Of a stretch of DNA of 64,000 nt, positions 1 through 8,904 are shown in pieces. Position numbers and translations under genes: made by a program. Below the pieces are notes generated by a model, which did not search any database, was not told the DNA's origin, and saw nothing but the letters and a program-made list of their open reading frames with translations. Source of the stretch: Leuconostoc palmae. GTDB taxonomy: Bacteria > Bacillota > Bacilli > Lactobacillales > Lactobacillaceae. Position 1 is the stretch's first letter; each line of letters opens with the position of its first letter. Location of the stretch: NCBI RefSeq assembly GCF_019656075.1, contig NZ_BPKZ01000005.1:59727-123726 (forward strand), written 5' to 3'.

Positions 1-800
1 AGCAAGGATTATTTGAATCCCGCGAACAAGCTAAGCGAGCAGTTATGGCTGGCGAAATTTTGGGTGAAAATGAAGAGCGTCTAGACAAGGCAGGACAAAA
101 AATTCCAGTCACCACTGAATTACATTTCAAAGGTGAGAAGTTGAAATATGTTTCCCGTGGTGGTCTGAAACTTGAAAAGGCGTTAAATGATTTCGATATT
201 TCTGTCACTGATAAAGTTGTCTTAGATATTGGTTCATCAACCGGTGGTTTCACAGATGTGGCTTTACAAAACGGTGCAAAATTGGTTTATGCATTAGATG
301 TTGGGACTAACCAACTTGCTTGGAAATTGAGATCTGATAGCCGTGTAAAAGTCATGGAAAATACTAATTTTAGATATGCGCAATTAGGAGATTTTGTTTT
401 TGGACAACCTTCATTTGCAACCATTGATGTGTCATTTATCTCTTTGGGATTAATTCTGCCACCATTATCAGATATCATTAGTATGGGTGGGCAAGTAGTT
501 GCCCTCATTAAACCTCAGTTTGAAGCAGGGCGTCAACATGTTGGCAAGAATGGCATCATCAAAGATCCCGCAGTTCATAAGCAAGTTTTACAAAAAATGA
601 TACAAGTTATGTTGCATGATGGATTTTCAGTTAAAGCATTGACATACTCACCAATTAAAGGTGGTCAAGGGAATATTGAATTTTTGGCAGTTCTGCAACG
701 CGATGAGCTTGCTAGTATTGAAGAACATATTAGCATTGATCATTTGTTACAACAAACATATGCGCAATTAAATCACACAGGTAGTAAAGATGATGAATAA
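1..800 (+). CDS. tlyA: TlyA-family rRNA 2'-O-methyltransferase, 5' end outside the window
   Basis: The frame is open from base 3, and the residues before the first Met at 45 (QGLFESREQAKRAV) look like the end of an S4 RNA-binding domain, so the start lies off the left edge. The rest is a Rossmann-type SAM-dependent methyltransferase with the motif LDIGSSTGGFTD near residue 60 of the Met-numbered part and IKPQFEAGR further on. TlyA proteins methylate ribose in 16S/23S rRNA; the family is often misnamed hemolysin. Followed by argR and recN, as in Bacillus. Its stop overlaps the argR start by 11 bases. Which rRNA position is modified cannot be read from sequence. Confidence 0.9.
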   Translation, partial: QGLFESREQAKRAVMAGEILGENEERLDKAGQKIPVTTELHFKGEKLKYVSRGGLKLEKALNDFDISVTDKVVLDIGSSTGGFTDVALQNGAKLVYALDVGTNQLAWKLRSDSRVKVMENTNFRYAQLGDFVFGQPSFATIDVSFISLGLILPPLSDIISMGGQVVALIKPQFEAGRQHVGKNGIIKDPAVHKQVLQKMIQVMLHDGFSVKALTYSPIKGGQGNIEFLAVLQRDELASIEEHISIDHLLQQTYAQLNHTGSKDDE

Positions 801-1248
801 AAAAATACGTCAAAAAAATTTAATGGCGTTGATTCAAAATCAACAACTGGGTAGACAAGAAGATATTGTCGCTTATTTTGAAACGCTTGGTGAGAGTGTC
901 ACACAGGCAACAATTTCACGTGATATTAATGAACTAGGATTAATTAAGGTACCAACAAGTTATGGTAGTTTTCAATACCATTTACCTAAGCAAGATGACC
1001 GCCCACATCTGCAACGTTTAAAAAAGGCAATGCAGCAATCTTTTTTGAGTCAGCGTTCGCAACGTGGACAAATCATGATAAAAGTTCAACCTGGTAACGG
1101 ACAGCTTGTAGCAAATTTGTTTGAACAAGTTAATTTTCCAGAAGTATTTGGTACACTGAGTGATGATGGTACAGTACTCGTATTATTAAAAGAAGGTGTG
1201 GCGACTTTACAGATGACAAATATTATTCAAAAATTGCTTGAAAAATAA
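790..1248 (+). CDS. argR: Arginine repressor ArgR/AhrC
   Basis: 152 residues, the usual length for the family. The N-terminal winged helix includes QATISRDINELGLIKVP at about residues 38-54, the DNA-reading helix. The C-terminal half carries GTLSDDGTVLVL, the conserved region that binds arginine and makes the hexamer. Controls arginine biosynthesis or deiminase genes, none of which are in this window. Start is ATG at 790 or 793; both overlap the tlyA stop, so translation is probably coupled. recN follows after 25 bases. Confidence 0.93.
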   Translation: MMNKKIRQKNLMALIQNQQLGRQEDIVAYFETLGESVTQATISRDINELGLIKVPTSYGSFQYHLPKQDDRPHLQRLKKAMQQSFLSQRSQRGQIMIKVQPGNGQLVANLFEQVNFPEVFGTLSDDGTVLVLLKEGVATLQMTNIIQKLLEK

Positions 1249-1273
1249 TTGTTATTGAAAGAGTAGGTTAAAT

Positions 1274-2953
1274 ATGTTAGAAAATCTTATCATTGAAAAT
1301 TTTGCTATTATAGAAAAAATTTCACTTCAATTTGATGAAGGCATGACAGTCTTAACTGGTGAAACTGGTGCCGGAAAATCAATTATTATAGGTGCATTAC
1401 TTTTATTAACAGGTGGTCGTGCTAATTCTGATATGATTCGCCATGGTAGCAAAAAAGCCATATTGCAAGCTATTTTTAATGTGAAAAATAATCAGGTTAT
1501 TATGGCACAACTATCTGATCAAGGGATTGATGTTGAAGACAACCAACTCATTATTTATCGTGAACTGAACCAAAATGGGCGTAGCGTGATTCGCATCAAT
1601 GGTGTGTTAGTCAACCTTAAATTCTTAGCATTAATTGGTCGTCAACTAGTTGATATTCAAGGACAAAATGACACGCAACAGTTACTTAATTCAGATGAGC
1701 ATTTAATGTTATTAGATGCATTTGGTGGAGAGCAATTACAAAAAGTTAAATCACTTTATTTAAATGAATTTTTAGACTTTAAAGCGGTAACTCAGCGTAT
1801 TAGACAAATACAGAGTTCCCAGCAAGAGATGACTCAGCGACTGGACTTATTGCAATTTCAACAGCAAGAGTTAATAGATGCAGATTTGAAGCCAAATGAA
1901 GAAGATGATTTAGTTGACGCTAGGGGTAAACTGATTAACTATAAGAAGATAGCTGATAGATTAAATAATACACAATTGGCATTAAATAGTGATCAAGGTG
2001 GTGCAATTGATTTATTGGCTGAAGCAATGCATGAATTACAAGAAATTGCTGAATATGATGATGCCTATGCAGAATTAGCAAAAACAATAGCAGATAGCTA
2101 TTATACAGCGCAAGAAGTAGGTAGAGATATTGATGAACAAATCAGTGAGTTAACATATGATGAAGAACAATTAATAAGGATTGATGAACGACTCCAGTTA
2201 ATTCACAGTTTAGAACGTAAATATGGATCAACAGTTAACGATGTATTAATGTTTAAACAAAAAGTTGATGCAGAACTAGCTGTGTTAAATGACGATACTT
2301 TTAATATTGAACAATTGCAGATTAAACAAAATAACTTAAGACAGTCTTTACGTCAGAAAGCTATGAGATTACGTGAAAATCGTCAACAAGTTGCTCGAGA
2401 ATTAGAGCAAAACGTTAATGCTCAGTTGTCTGAATTGTTAATGTCAGGAGCACAATTTGCTGTTGAATTCGAATCAATAGAAGGATTTACCTCGTCTGGC
2501 TCTGAAAAAGTGCAGTTTTACGTACAAACTAACGTCGGGGAAGGTATGTTGCCTCTTTCAAAAATTGCTTCTGGTGGTGAGACATCTAGACTGATGTTAG
2601 CATTAAAAACAACTTTTGCTAAACAACAACAAATTATTTCTATTGTTTTTGATGAAGCTGATACTGGTGTTTCGGGTCGTGTTGCGCAAGCCATTGCAAG
2701 AAAAATGTTGACAATTGCATCGACTTCACAAGTTTTTGCGATTACTCATCTACCACAAGTTGCAGCAGCAGCAAATCATCATTTCTTAATTGCTAAAACG
2801 ACTGATAGTGATCGAACAGTAACGCATGTTACACCACTAGATGAATCTGGAAAGGCACATGCTATTGCAATGATGTTATCTGGTGATGATGTCACTGAAA
2901 TGGCTTTGGCAAATGCAAAAGAATTACGTGCAAAAATTGGTAACTTGACGTAA
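1274..2953 (+). CDS. recN: DNA repair protein RecN
   Basis: 559 residues, full length for RecN, an SMC-like ATPase acting in double-strand-break repair. Walker A GETGAGKS lies near residue 30. A long central region rich in Gln, Glu and Leu (about 150-370) is the coiled coil. The C-terminal half has the ABC signature LSKIASGGETSRL and Walker B IVFDEADTGVSG. An AGAGTAGG-like ribosome site precedes ATG 1274. Last gene of the tlyA-argR-recN unit; a strong hairpin terminator follows at once. Confidence 0.95.
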   Translation: MLENLIIENFAIIEKISLQFDEGMTVLTGETGAGKSIIIGALLLLTGGRANSDMIRHGSKKAILQAIFNVKNNQVIMAQLSDQGIDVEDNQLIIYRELNQNGRSVIRINGVLVNLKFLALIGRQLVDIQGQNDTQQLLNSDEHLMLLDAFGGEQLQKVKSLYLNEFLDFKAVTQRIRQIQSSQQEMTQRLDLLQFQQQELIDADLKPNEEDDLVDARGKLINYKKIADRLNNTQLALNSDQGGAIDLLAEAMHELQEIAEYDDAYAELAKTIADSYYTAQEVGRDIDEQISELTYDEEQLIRIDERLQLIHSLERKYGSTVNDVLMFKQKVDAELAVLNDDTFNIEQLQIKQNNLRQSLRQKAMRLRENRQQVARELEQNVNAQLSELLMSGAQFAVEFESIEGFTSSGSEKVQFYVQTNVGEGMLPLSKIASGGETSRLMLALKTTFAKQQQIISIVFDEADTGVSGRVAQAIARKMLTIASTSQVFAITHLPQVAAAANHHFLIAKTTDSDRTVTHVTPLDESGKAHAIAMMLSGDDVTEMALANAKELRAKIGNLT

Positions 2954-2954
2954 G

Positions 2955-2988
2955 TAAAAAAGACTGAGCAGCCAGCTCAGTCTTTTTT
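2955..2988. terminator. Bidirectional terminator between recN and the purine permease
   Basis: Perfect 8-bp stem GACTGAGC (2962-2969) with GCTCAGTC (2975-2982), five-base loop, preceded by six A and followed by six T, so it can end transcription from both sides. The stop codon of the convergent permease gene lies at its right edge. Confidence 0.9.
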
Positions 2989-4294
2989 AATGTGCAACAA
3001 TTACAAGGAATAGTATAAATAGTACGGCAAGTCCGTACATCAGTGGATGAACTTTTTTGCCACGACCTGTAGCAATCATTGTAATAGGATATAGAATAAA
3101 TCCTAAAGCGATACCATCTGAAATAGAATATGTAAGTGGCATACCAATGACAATTAAGAAAGCAGGGGCAGCAACAGCAAAATCATCCCATTCAATGTGA
3201 CGTAAACTTTTTGCCATAAGCACACCTACAACAACCAAAGCAGGTGCGGTTACTTGAGAAGTAACTACTGTTAGTAGTGGTGAGAAAAATAAAGCAAGTA
3301 GAAAGAAAATACCAGTAAAGACACTGGTTAAACCAGAACGACCACCAACAGCAATACCAGAAGATGACTCAACATAAGCAGATGTAGGAGATGTACCAAT
3401 AACAGCTCCTACAGTCATACCTACCGCATCGGCCATCAAGGCGCGTCCAGCACGTGGCATTTCATTATTTTTCATGAAACCTGCTTGTGTAGCGAGACCA
3501 ATCATTGTTCCTGCGGTATCAAAGAAAGTTACCAGTAAAAAGGTAATAACAACTGTTACCATTTGTAAGGAATTAATATCTCCAATATGCATCACACCTT
3601 GTCCAAATGTTGGTGAGAGTGAAGGAGCTGATGACACAAAACTATTAGGTAATTTTATGAGTCCAAAAATAACACCGGCAATTGAAGTAAGTACCATACC
3701 AATAAAAATAGCAGCAGGTATTTGACGAGTTAATAAGACAAATGTAACGATAATGCCAAAAATAGCAAGCAAAGAAGTAGGTGTTGTCAAATGACCAAGA
3801 GATACCATTGTATCCTTGTTAGCCACAATTAAACCGGCATCGTGTAATCCAATAAATGCAATAAACAAACCTATACCAGAAGCAATAGCCAATTTCAAAT
3901 TATGAGGAATAATATTTATAATTTTCTCACGGATTTTGAAAAAGGTTAAAATTAAAAAGATGATGGCAGCGACAAATACCCCTGCTAGAGCTGTTTGCCA
4001 CTTGACACCCATGCCAATAACAACAGAGTAAGCAAAGAAAGCATTCACACCTAATCCAGGTGCAATAGCAATTGGATATAGAGCAACAATGCCCATAAAT
4101 AATGTTGCGACAGCTGATGCGACAGCAGTTGCCGTGAAAACTGCGCCTTTGTCCATACCAGCAGCACCTAAAACTGTTGGATTAACAAATAAAATGTATG
4201 CCATTGAAGCGAAAGTTGTTAAACCAGCAATAAATTCTGTACGAATCGATGTGTTTAACTCGTTCAGTTTAAAATAATTTGCAATCGTAGACAT
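2987..4294 (-). CDS. NCS2/AzgA-type guanine-hypoxanthine permease
   Basis: A hydrophobic protein of about 435 residues with roughly a dozen membrane segments, of the AzgA/PbuG branch of the nucleobase:cation symporters. It shows the family features NPTVLGAAGMDKGAVFTATA near the N-terminus and FFDTAGTMIGLATQAG in mid-protein. It should import guanine and/or hypoxanthine. ATG 4294 is preferred over the upstream ATG at 4327 because GGGAGG lies five bases before it and MSTIANYFKLNE is a typical family N-terminus. Expressed alone and convergent with recN. A PurBox pair lies upstream, which supports a purine substrate. Exact base specificity is not visible. Confidence 0.9.
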   Translation of the reverse strand: MSTIANYFKLNELNTSIRTEFIAGLTTFASMAYILFVNPTVLGAAGMDKGAVFTATAVASAVATLFMGIVALYPIAIAPGLGVNAFFAYSVVIGMGVKWQTALAGVFVAAIIFLILTFFKIREKIINIIPHNLKLAIASGIGLFIAFIGLHDAGLIVANKDTMVSLGHLTTPTSLLAIFGIIVTFVLLTRQIPAAIFIGMVLTSIAGVIFGLIKLPNSFVSSAPSLSPTFGQGVMHIGDINSLQMVTVVITFLLVTFFDTAGTMIGLATQAGFMKNNEMPRAGRALMADAVGMTVGAVIGTSPTSAYVESSSGIAVGGRSGLTSVFTGIFFLLALFFSPLLTVVTSQVTAPALVVVGVLMAKSLRHIEWDDFAVAAPAFLIVIGMPLTYSISDGIALGFILYPITMIATGRGKKVHPLMYGLAVLFILFLVIVAH

Positions 4295-4373
4295 GATTGC
4301 CTCCCAAAAATAATGTAACGTTAACACGTTCTACTCAAGTGTAACAGTATAAAATACTAAATTAAATAATTAC

Positions 4374-4400
4374 AGTATAAAATTATGTAAAGAATGACAA
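4374..4400 (-). promoter_or_regulatory. Possible promoter of the purine permease
   Basis: On the minus strand TTGTCA (4395-4400) and TATACT (4374-4379) are 15 bases apart; a second TATACT lies at 4346-4351. The region is AT-rich, so the assignment is tentative. The PurBox pair lies upstream of it, a position suited to activation. Confidence 0.4.
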
Positions 4401-4421
4401 AAAAATCGTGTATTAAATATT

Positions 4422-4435
4422 TGAAAGCGCTTTAA
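4422..4435. promoter_or_regulatory. cre-like site (CcpA)
   Basis: TGAAAGCGCTTTAA matches the cre consensus TGWAANCGNTNWCA at all but one position. It lies between the divergent purine permease and gpmA, so either could be the target. Confidence 0.5.
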
Positions 4436-4436
4436 T

Positions 4437-4467
4437 AACGAACGGATTCTCAGAATTGTTCGGTTAT
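4437..4467 (-). promoter_or_regulatory. Inverted PurBox pair (PurR)
   Basis: On the minus strand ATAACCGAACAAT (4467-4455) fits the PurBox consensus AWWWCCGAACWWT at every position. A second core CGAAC lies at 4439-4443 on the plus strand. CGAA and TTCG are 16 bases apart, the arrangement known for Bacillus PurR operators. Sits upstream of the purine permease. Confidence 0.75.
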
Positions 4468-4577
4468 CATTGAAATATCAATCTAACACATAATGATGAC
4501 AAGACATATTAAATCGTCTTATATCAAATTTGTTTAATGTTATAATTAATATATTATGAATCAAAGGAAGTTCGCTT

Positions 4578-5252
4578 ATGGGAGCATATTTAGTACTTGT
4601 CCGGCATGGAGAGTCAACTGCTAACCGTGACAATGAATTTACTGGATGGACCGATGTACCATTAACTGACAAAGGGCGCGCACAAGCTAAAATTGTTGGG
4701 GAGACTATTTTTGAAAAACAGTTAAATTTTGATGCAGTTCACACATCATATTTACAACGCGCCATTGTGACTGCAAACATTATTCTTTCTGAATCTCATC
4801 AGTCTTGGATACCGATTTATAAAACTTGGCGTTTAAATGAGCGTCATTATGGTGCATTAAGAGGGATGAATAAGGATGAGGCACGTGCTAAATATGGTGT
4901 CGATAAAGTTGCGCTATGGCGTCGCAGCTATACAGCTATACCACCTTTGGTCAATGAGCTAGTCTATGATAGACGTTATCCTAATAATATTGAACCTAGA
5001 GCTGAAAGTCTTGAAATGGCCAGTATCAGATTGCTGCCGTATTGGCTATCAGTTATTCAGCCTGCGTTGAAGGCTGGCAAGAATCAACTTATAGTTGCTC
5101 ATGGAAGTACATTACGGGCACTGATTAAATATTTAGAAAAAATTAGTGATAATGATATTGATGGGTTGGAAATTGGTAACGGCGATCCTATTTATTATGT
5201 TTTTGATGCAAATTTTAAAATGAGTAGTCGTCACTATCTTGTACATCACTAA
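4578..5252 (+). CDS. gpmA: 2,3-bisphosphoglycerate-dependent phosphoglycerate mutase
   Basis: 224 residues. Interconverts 3- and 2-phosphoglycerate in lower glycolysis. Visible active-site features are LVRHGES near residue 8 (phosphohistidine), [26 protein letters not shown] and [10 protein letters not shown] near residue 175 (second histidine). A start with AGGAAG eight bases before ATG 4578. Monocistronic or leading into the peptidase gene 24 bases downstream. A TATAAT lies at about 4541. The cre-like site upstream would fit sugar-responsive control. Confidence 0.93.
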   Translation: MGAYLVLVRHGESTANRDNEFTGWTDVPLTDKGRAQAKIVGETIFEKQLNFDAVHTSYLQRAIVTANIILSESHQSWIPIYKTWRLNERHYGALRGMNKDEARAKYGVDKVALWRRSYTAIPPLVNELVYDRRYPNNIEPRAESLEMASIRLLPYWLSVIQPALKAGKNQLIVAHGSTLRALIKYLEKISDNDIDGLEIGNGDPIYYVFDANFKMSSRHYLVHH

Positions 5253-5276
5253 TTGCCCAACAGCAAAGGATAAACT

Positions 5277-6347
5277 ATGAACGATAGAACATGGCAAAAG
5301 ATAAAAAAATATACTGAAATACAGGGCACTTCTGGTCAAGAACATCATATTCGTAAACTATTCAGAGAAGATATTACACCTTTAGTTGATAGCATACATC
5401 AGGATGGTTTAGGGGGTATTTTTGGTGTTAAAAATACGACATTAGTTGAATCACCAAGAATCATGTTTGCTGCACATATGGATGAGGTAGGGTTCATTGT
5501 AACGAACATTTTATCTAGTGGTGCATTAAAAGTTACCAATGTTGGTGGATGGAATCCGCTAGTTGTCTCATCTCAGAGATTTACGTTATTTACTAGTTCT
5601 GGGGAGTATCCAGTTGTTTCAAGTTCGATTTCACCGCATTTATTAAGAGACAAAGCCAATCCATCACTGCCCGAAATTGACAATATTATTTTTGACGCTG
5701 GCTTCTTTGACTCTGATGAAGCAATAGCATATGGCGTGAGACCTGGTGATTTTATTGTCCCACAGGTTGAAACAATTTTATCAGCAAATAAAAAACGTGT
5801 TTTCTCGAAATCTTGGGACAACAGATTTGGTATGGTTACCATTTTGGAAGCATTAGAAGCATTACAAAATCAAGTAACACCCAATACATTAATTATGGGC
5901 GCCAATGTCCAAGAAGAAGTTGGATTACGTGGTGCGCACGGCGCAGTTAATTTATTAAAGCCAGATATTTTTTTTGCAGTTGATTCAAGCGCTGCAGATG
6001 ATACTATTAAGCATAGCGGGCAGCAAGGTATACTGGACCAAGGAACACTGTTACGCGTGTTTGATCCAACTGTTGTGATGCCTGTACGTCTTCGTGACTT
6101 TTTGTTGTCTACTGCCGAAGATAACCACATTCCTTATCAATATTTTATTGCAAAGGGTGGCACAGATGCAGCAGCACAAAGTGAGTTATCAGGGATTCCT
6201 TCTGTAGCGTTAGGTGTTGCTTCTAGATATATCCATACGCACCAAACTGTATGGTCTATATCAGATTTTGAAGCTGCAAAAGATTTTGTTATTGCAATTG
6301 CCAAAAATTTGGATAATAGCAATCTAAAAACAATAATGGGTGATTAA
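5277..6347 (+). CDS. pepA: M42 family glutamyl aminopeptidase
   Basis: 356 residues, normal for the M42 metallo-aminopeptidases (PepA, FrvX, YsdC). Metal ligands are visible in AAHMDEVGF (about residue 67), KSWDNRFG (about 180), NVQEEVGLRGA with the catalytic glutamate (about 212) and AVDSSAADD; a further His comes in ASRYIHTHQ near the end. Cytosolic trimming of peptides with N-terminal Glu/Asp is the usual role in lactic bacteria. ftsW starts six bases after its stop, so both may share a transcript. Substrate specificity is inferred. Confidence 0.88.
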   Translation: MNDRTWQKIKKYTEIQGTSGQEHHIRKLFREDITPLVDSIHQDGLGGIFGVKNTTLVESPRIMFAAHMDEVGFIVTNILSSGALKVTNVGGWNPLVVSSQRFTLFTSSGEYPVVSSSISPHLLRDKANPSLPEIDNIIFDAGFFDSDEAIAYGVRPGDFIVPQVETILSANKKRVFSKSWDNRFGMVTILEALEALQNQVTPNTLIMGANVQEEVGLRGAHGAVNLLKPDIFFAVDSSAADDTIKHSGQQGILDQGTLLRVFDPTVVMPVRLRDFLLSTAEDNHIPYQYFIAKGGTDAAAQSELSGIPSVALGVASRYIHTHQTVWSISDFEAAKDFVIAIAKNLDNSNLKTIMGD

Positions 6348-6353
6348 ATTGTT

Positions 6354-7538
6354 ATGTTTAAAAAATTACGGAAATTAGACTATTGGATAGCTGTACCATA
6401 TGCCTTGCTAAGTATGTTAGGTGTTGTGATGGTTTTTTCAGCTACTCAAGGTGCAAATACAGCATTTTTCAATTTTATTAAGCAAGCTATATTTGTTGTA
6501 GCTGGTTTAATGGGGGCATTTTTTTTATATCATTTAAACATGAACCTGTTAAGAACTAAAAAAAATATGAAGCGTATACTGTTAATTGTTATTGGTGCGT
6601 TATTAATTGCTAAATTCATTATGCCTTCAGTAAATGGTGCACATGGATGGATTAATTTAGGACCAGTAACCCTTCAGCCAGCTGAATTTTTAAAGTTGAG
6701 CATAATATTATACTTTTCAGATTTTTTTGCAAAACATCCTTGGCGTATAGGCGTTGGGTTCCGTAATCAACCGCTATTTCACCTTAATGTGCTGGCACTA
6801 CCAATATCAGCTCTATTTTTAGTTTTTATTATGCCGGATAATGGAAATGGATTGATTACATTTTTAATTTTATTTGTCTTATTTATGGCATCAGGTGTGC
6901 CTCGTTTGATTATCGGATTTGTAGCCTTTCTTGGAGGCTTGAGCTTTGCATTTCTACAAACAATAATAAAAATTGGCGATCAAGTGTTTCATATTACGGG
7001 AAGTAATCATTATGCTTTAACAAGATTAACAAGCTTTGTTAACCCTTGGAATCCAGATGCGGCTGATGCTAGTCGTCAATTATTATATGGTTACTATGCT
7101 ATTTCTCATGGTGGATTTTTAGGTGTTGGATTAGGTAATTCATTAATTAAACCTTACTTGCCGGAATCAAATACTGATTTTATTATGGCGGTAATGACTG
7201 AAGAACTAGGCGCTGTTACAACTGCAATAGTTTTGATACTACTTCTAATACTAGTTGGTCGAATGATACTTTTAGGTATTAGACAGCGAAACCAATACTA
7301 TAGATTATTACTATTTGGTATATCCTCATTGTTATTTATTCAAGCCTTGGTTAATTTAGGTGGTGTTATCGGTGTTTTGCCGATTACAGGTGTTGTTTTT
7401 CCGTTTATTTCTGGTGGTGGCTCATCATATATTGTTTTCAGTGCTGCAGTTGGGTTAACACTTAACATAGCCGCGACACAAAAGAAAGAAGTAGATATTC
7501 ATCCCGCAGATATTTTATCTAGAAAGGATTATAAATGA
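6354..7538 (+). CDS. ftsW: SEDS peptidoglycan polymerase, probably FtsW
   Basis: 394 residues, polytopic (about ten membrane segments). SEDS proteins polymerise glycan strands from lipid II. The opening LDYWIAVPYALLS, the PAEFLKLS motif and the end VLPITGVVFPFISGGGSSY favour FtsW over RodA. Its place just before ylbG-rsmD-coaD-ylbL matches ftsW position in other lactobacilli. No clear ribosome site beyond GGGTGAT, so translation is probably coupled to the peptidase gene; its end overlaps ylbG by four bases. RodA cannot be fully excluded. Confidence 0.88.
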   Translation: MFKKLRKLDYWIAVPYALLSMLGVVMVFSATQGANTAFFNFIKQAIFVVAGLMGAFFLYHLNMNLLRTKKNMKRILLIVIGALLIAKFIMPSVNGAHGWINLGPVTLQPAEFLKLSIILYFSDFFAKHPWRIGVGFRNQPLFHLNVLALPISALFLVFIMPDNGNGLITFLILFVLFMASGVPRLIIGFVAFLGGLSFAFLQTIIKIGDQVFHITGSNHYALTRLTSFVNPWNPDAADASRQLLYGYYAISHGGFLGVGLGNSLIKPYLPESNTDFIMAVMTEELGAVTTAIVLILLLILVGRMILLGIRQRNQYYRLLLFGISSLLFIQALVNLGGVIGVLPITGVVFPFISGGGSSYIVFSAAVGLTLNIAATQKKEVDIHPADILSRKDYK

Positions 7539-7822
7539 CTTTTGAAATTTATCCCAGACGCGCTTTATATATTTATTTAAAACAAATAAGACATGCACCA
7601 CAACTTAAAAAGTTTGGTTATTTAAGTTATGTATCTCATAAAATGAATGTTGCCATGATTTATGTCGATGACAAGGACATTGACGAGCAAATAAAAAAAA
7701 TTAAACAATATAAATTTGTTAAAAAAGTATTAATGTCACCACGCCCAGATATAGATCCAGATTTAGATAATTTACATGATGATATTTTCTTTGAAAACTA
7801 TGATGAGGAGAGTGTGCGTTGA
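7535..7822 (+). CDS. YlbG family protein (DUF2129)
   Basis: 95 residues, the usual size of this small cytosolic Firmicute family. Features are basic N-terminal PRRALYIYLKQIRHAP and the block YGYLSYVSHKMNVAMIY-like region (here FGYLSYVSHKMN). Molecular function is not established. ATG 7535 overlaps the ftsW stop (ATGA). Position before rsmD is the same as in Bacillus. Confidence 0.85.
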   Translation: MTFEIYPRRALYIYLKQIRHAPQLKKFGYLSYVSHKMNVAMIYVDDKDIDEQIKKIKQYKFVKKVLMSPRPDIDPDLDNLHDDIFFENYDEESVR

Positions 7823-7854
7823 TGATGGACTCAGACAACGTTCAGTATTTATAA
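7822..7854 (+). other. Mini-ORF bridging ylbG and rsmD
   Basis: ATG 7822 overlaps the ylbG stop as TGATG and opens ten codons, MMDSDNVQYL, ending TAA one base before the rsmD ATG (TAATATG). GAGGAG at 7805-7810 precedes it. rsmD itself has no ribosome site. The mini-ORF could carry ribosomes across the 33-base gap. Product function is not implied. Confidence 0.4.
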
Positions 7855-7855
7855 T

Positions 7856-8431
7856 ATGAGAGTAGTATCCGGACAATTTAGGGGAACAAGATTAGAAGCA
7901 GTAAATGGTGATAAAACTAGGCCTACGACTGATAAAGTTAAAGAAGCAATGTTTAGTATACTAACACCATATATTAGTGGTGGACAAGTATTGGATTTGT
8001 ACGCTGGGACTGGTGGTTTAAGTATAGAAGCTGTTTCAAGAGGCATGCATCATGCTATTTTGATTGATCGTCAATTTCAAGCGATTAAAGTGATTCAAAG
8101 TAATATCGAGAAAACACATCAACAATCTTTGTTTACTGTTATTAAATCATCAGCACAGCAAGCATTAGAAAAATTAAAAAGTGATAATCAATTGTTTGAT
8201 TTAGTTTTTTTGGATCCACCCTATGCAAAAGAGACAATTCAAGATGATATGTTATACTTAGCCACTAATGGTATGTTAAATGAAGATGCTATTATATTAG
8301 CTGAAAGTAATGATTCAGCCAATTTACCTGAAGAAAATTCATATTTTGAAATTATACAACAAAAGCACTACGGTATAACTGTTGTTACGGTTTATCGCTT
8401 TTTAGGAATAAAAAAAGAGGACGAAAAATGA
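7856..8431 (+). CDS. rsmD: 16S rRNA (guanine966-N2)-methyltransferase
   Basis: 191 residues. Methylates N2 of G966 in 16S rRNA. N-terminal MRVVSGQFRGTRLEA and TRPTTDKVKEAMFSIL are typical of RsmD; the SAM motif is VLDLYAGTGGLSIEA near residue 45 and the amino-methyltransferase motif is FLDPPYAK near residue 120. No Shine-Dalgarno sequence precedes ATG 7856; a mini-ORF ends one base upstream. Ends by overlapping coaD by four bases. Confidence 0.93.
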   Translation: MRVVSGQFRGTRLEAVNGDKTRPTTDKVKEAMFSILTPYISGGQVLDLYAGTGGLSIEAVSRGMHHAILIDRQFQAIKVIQSNIEKTHQQSLFTVIKSSAQQALEKLKSDNQLFDLVFLDPPYAKETIQDDMLYLATNGMLNEDAIILAESNDSANLPEENSYFEIIQQKHYGITVVTVYRFLGIKKEDEK

Positions 8432-8904
8432 GTATTGCACTGTTTCCAGGAAGCTTTGATCCGTTAACCAATGGTCATTTAGATATTATTAAACGAGCTA
8501 GTTTTATGTTTGATAGGGTAATTGTGGGTGTTGGAAATAATCACAGTAAAAAAAACTTGTTTACACCAGAAGAAAAATGTCATTTGATTAGTAAGGTAGT
8601 TGCAGATATACCAAACGTTGAAGTTGAGATTATGCATGGTTTGACTGTCCAATTTATGTCTGAAGTAGGTGCTAAGTTTATTGTACGTGGATTGAGAAAC
8701 AGTAAAGATTTTGAGTATGAGCGTGATATTGCGGGTGTTAACAGTGCACTAGCCGACGTTGAAACGGTTCTTTTATTAGCAAAACCTGAAAATCAAAATA
8801 TTTCAAGTTCAATGGTAAAAGAAATTGGCAGTATGGGAGCAGAAAATATGTCGAAATTTGTTCCCAAAGCTGTTGTTGATGCTTTGAAAGAGCGGTTCAA
8901 TTAA
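8428..8904 (+). CDS. coaD: Phosphopantetheine adenylyltransferase
   Basis: 158 residues, full length. Makes dephospho-CoA from phosphopantetheine and ATP in CoA synthesis. ALFPGSFDPLTNGHLDII carries the nucleotidyltransferase HxGH-type motif (TNGH, residues about 15-18); VRGLRNSKDFEYER and ISSSMVKEIGSMG are conserved. Strong ribosome site AAAGAGGACGAAAA before ATG 8428. The stop shares one base with the next start. Confidence 0.95.
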   Translation: MSIALFPGSFDPLTNGHLDIIKRASFMFDRVIVGVGNNHSKKNLFTPEEKCHLISKVVADIPNVEVEIMHGLTVQFMSEVGAKFIVRGLRNSKDFEYERDIAGVNSALADVETVLLLAKPENQNISSSMVKEIGSMGAENMSKFVPKAVVDALKERFN

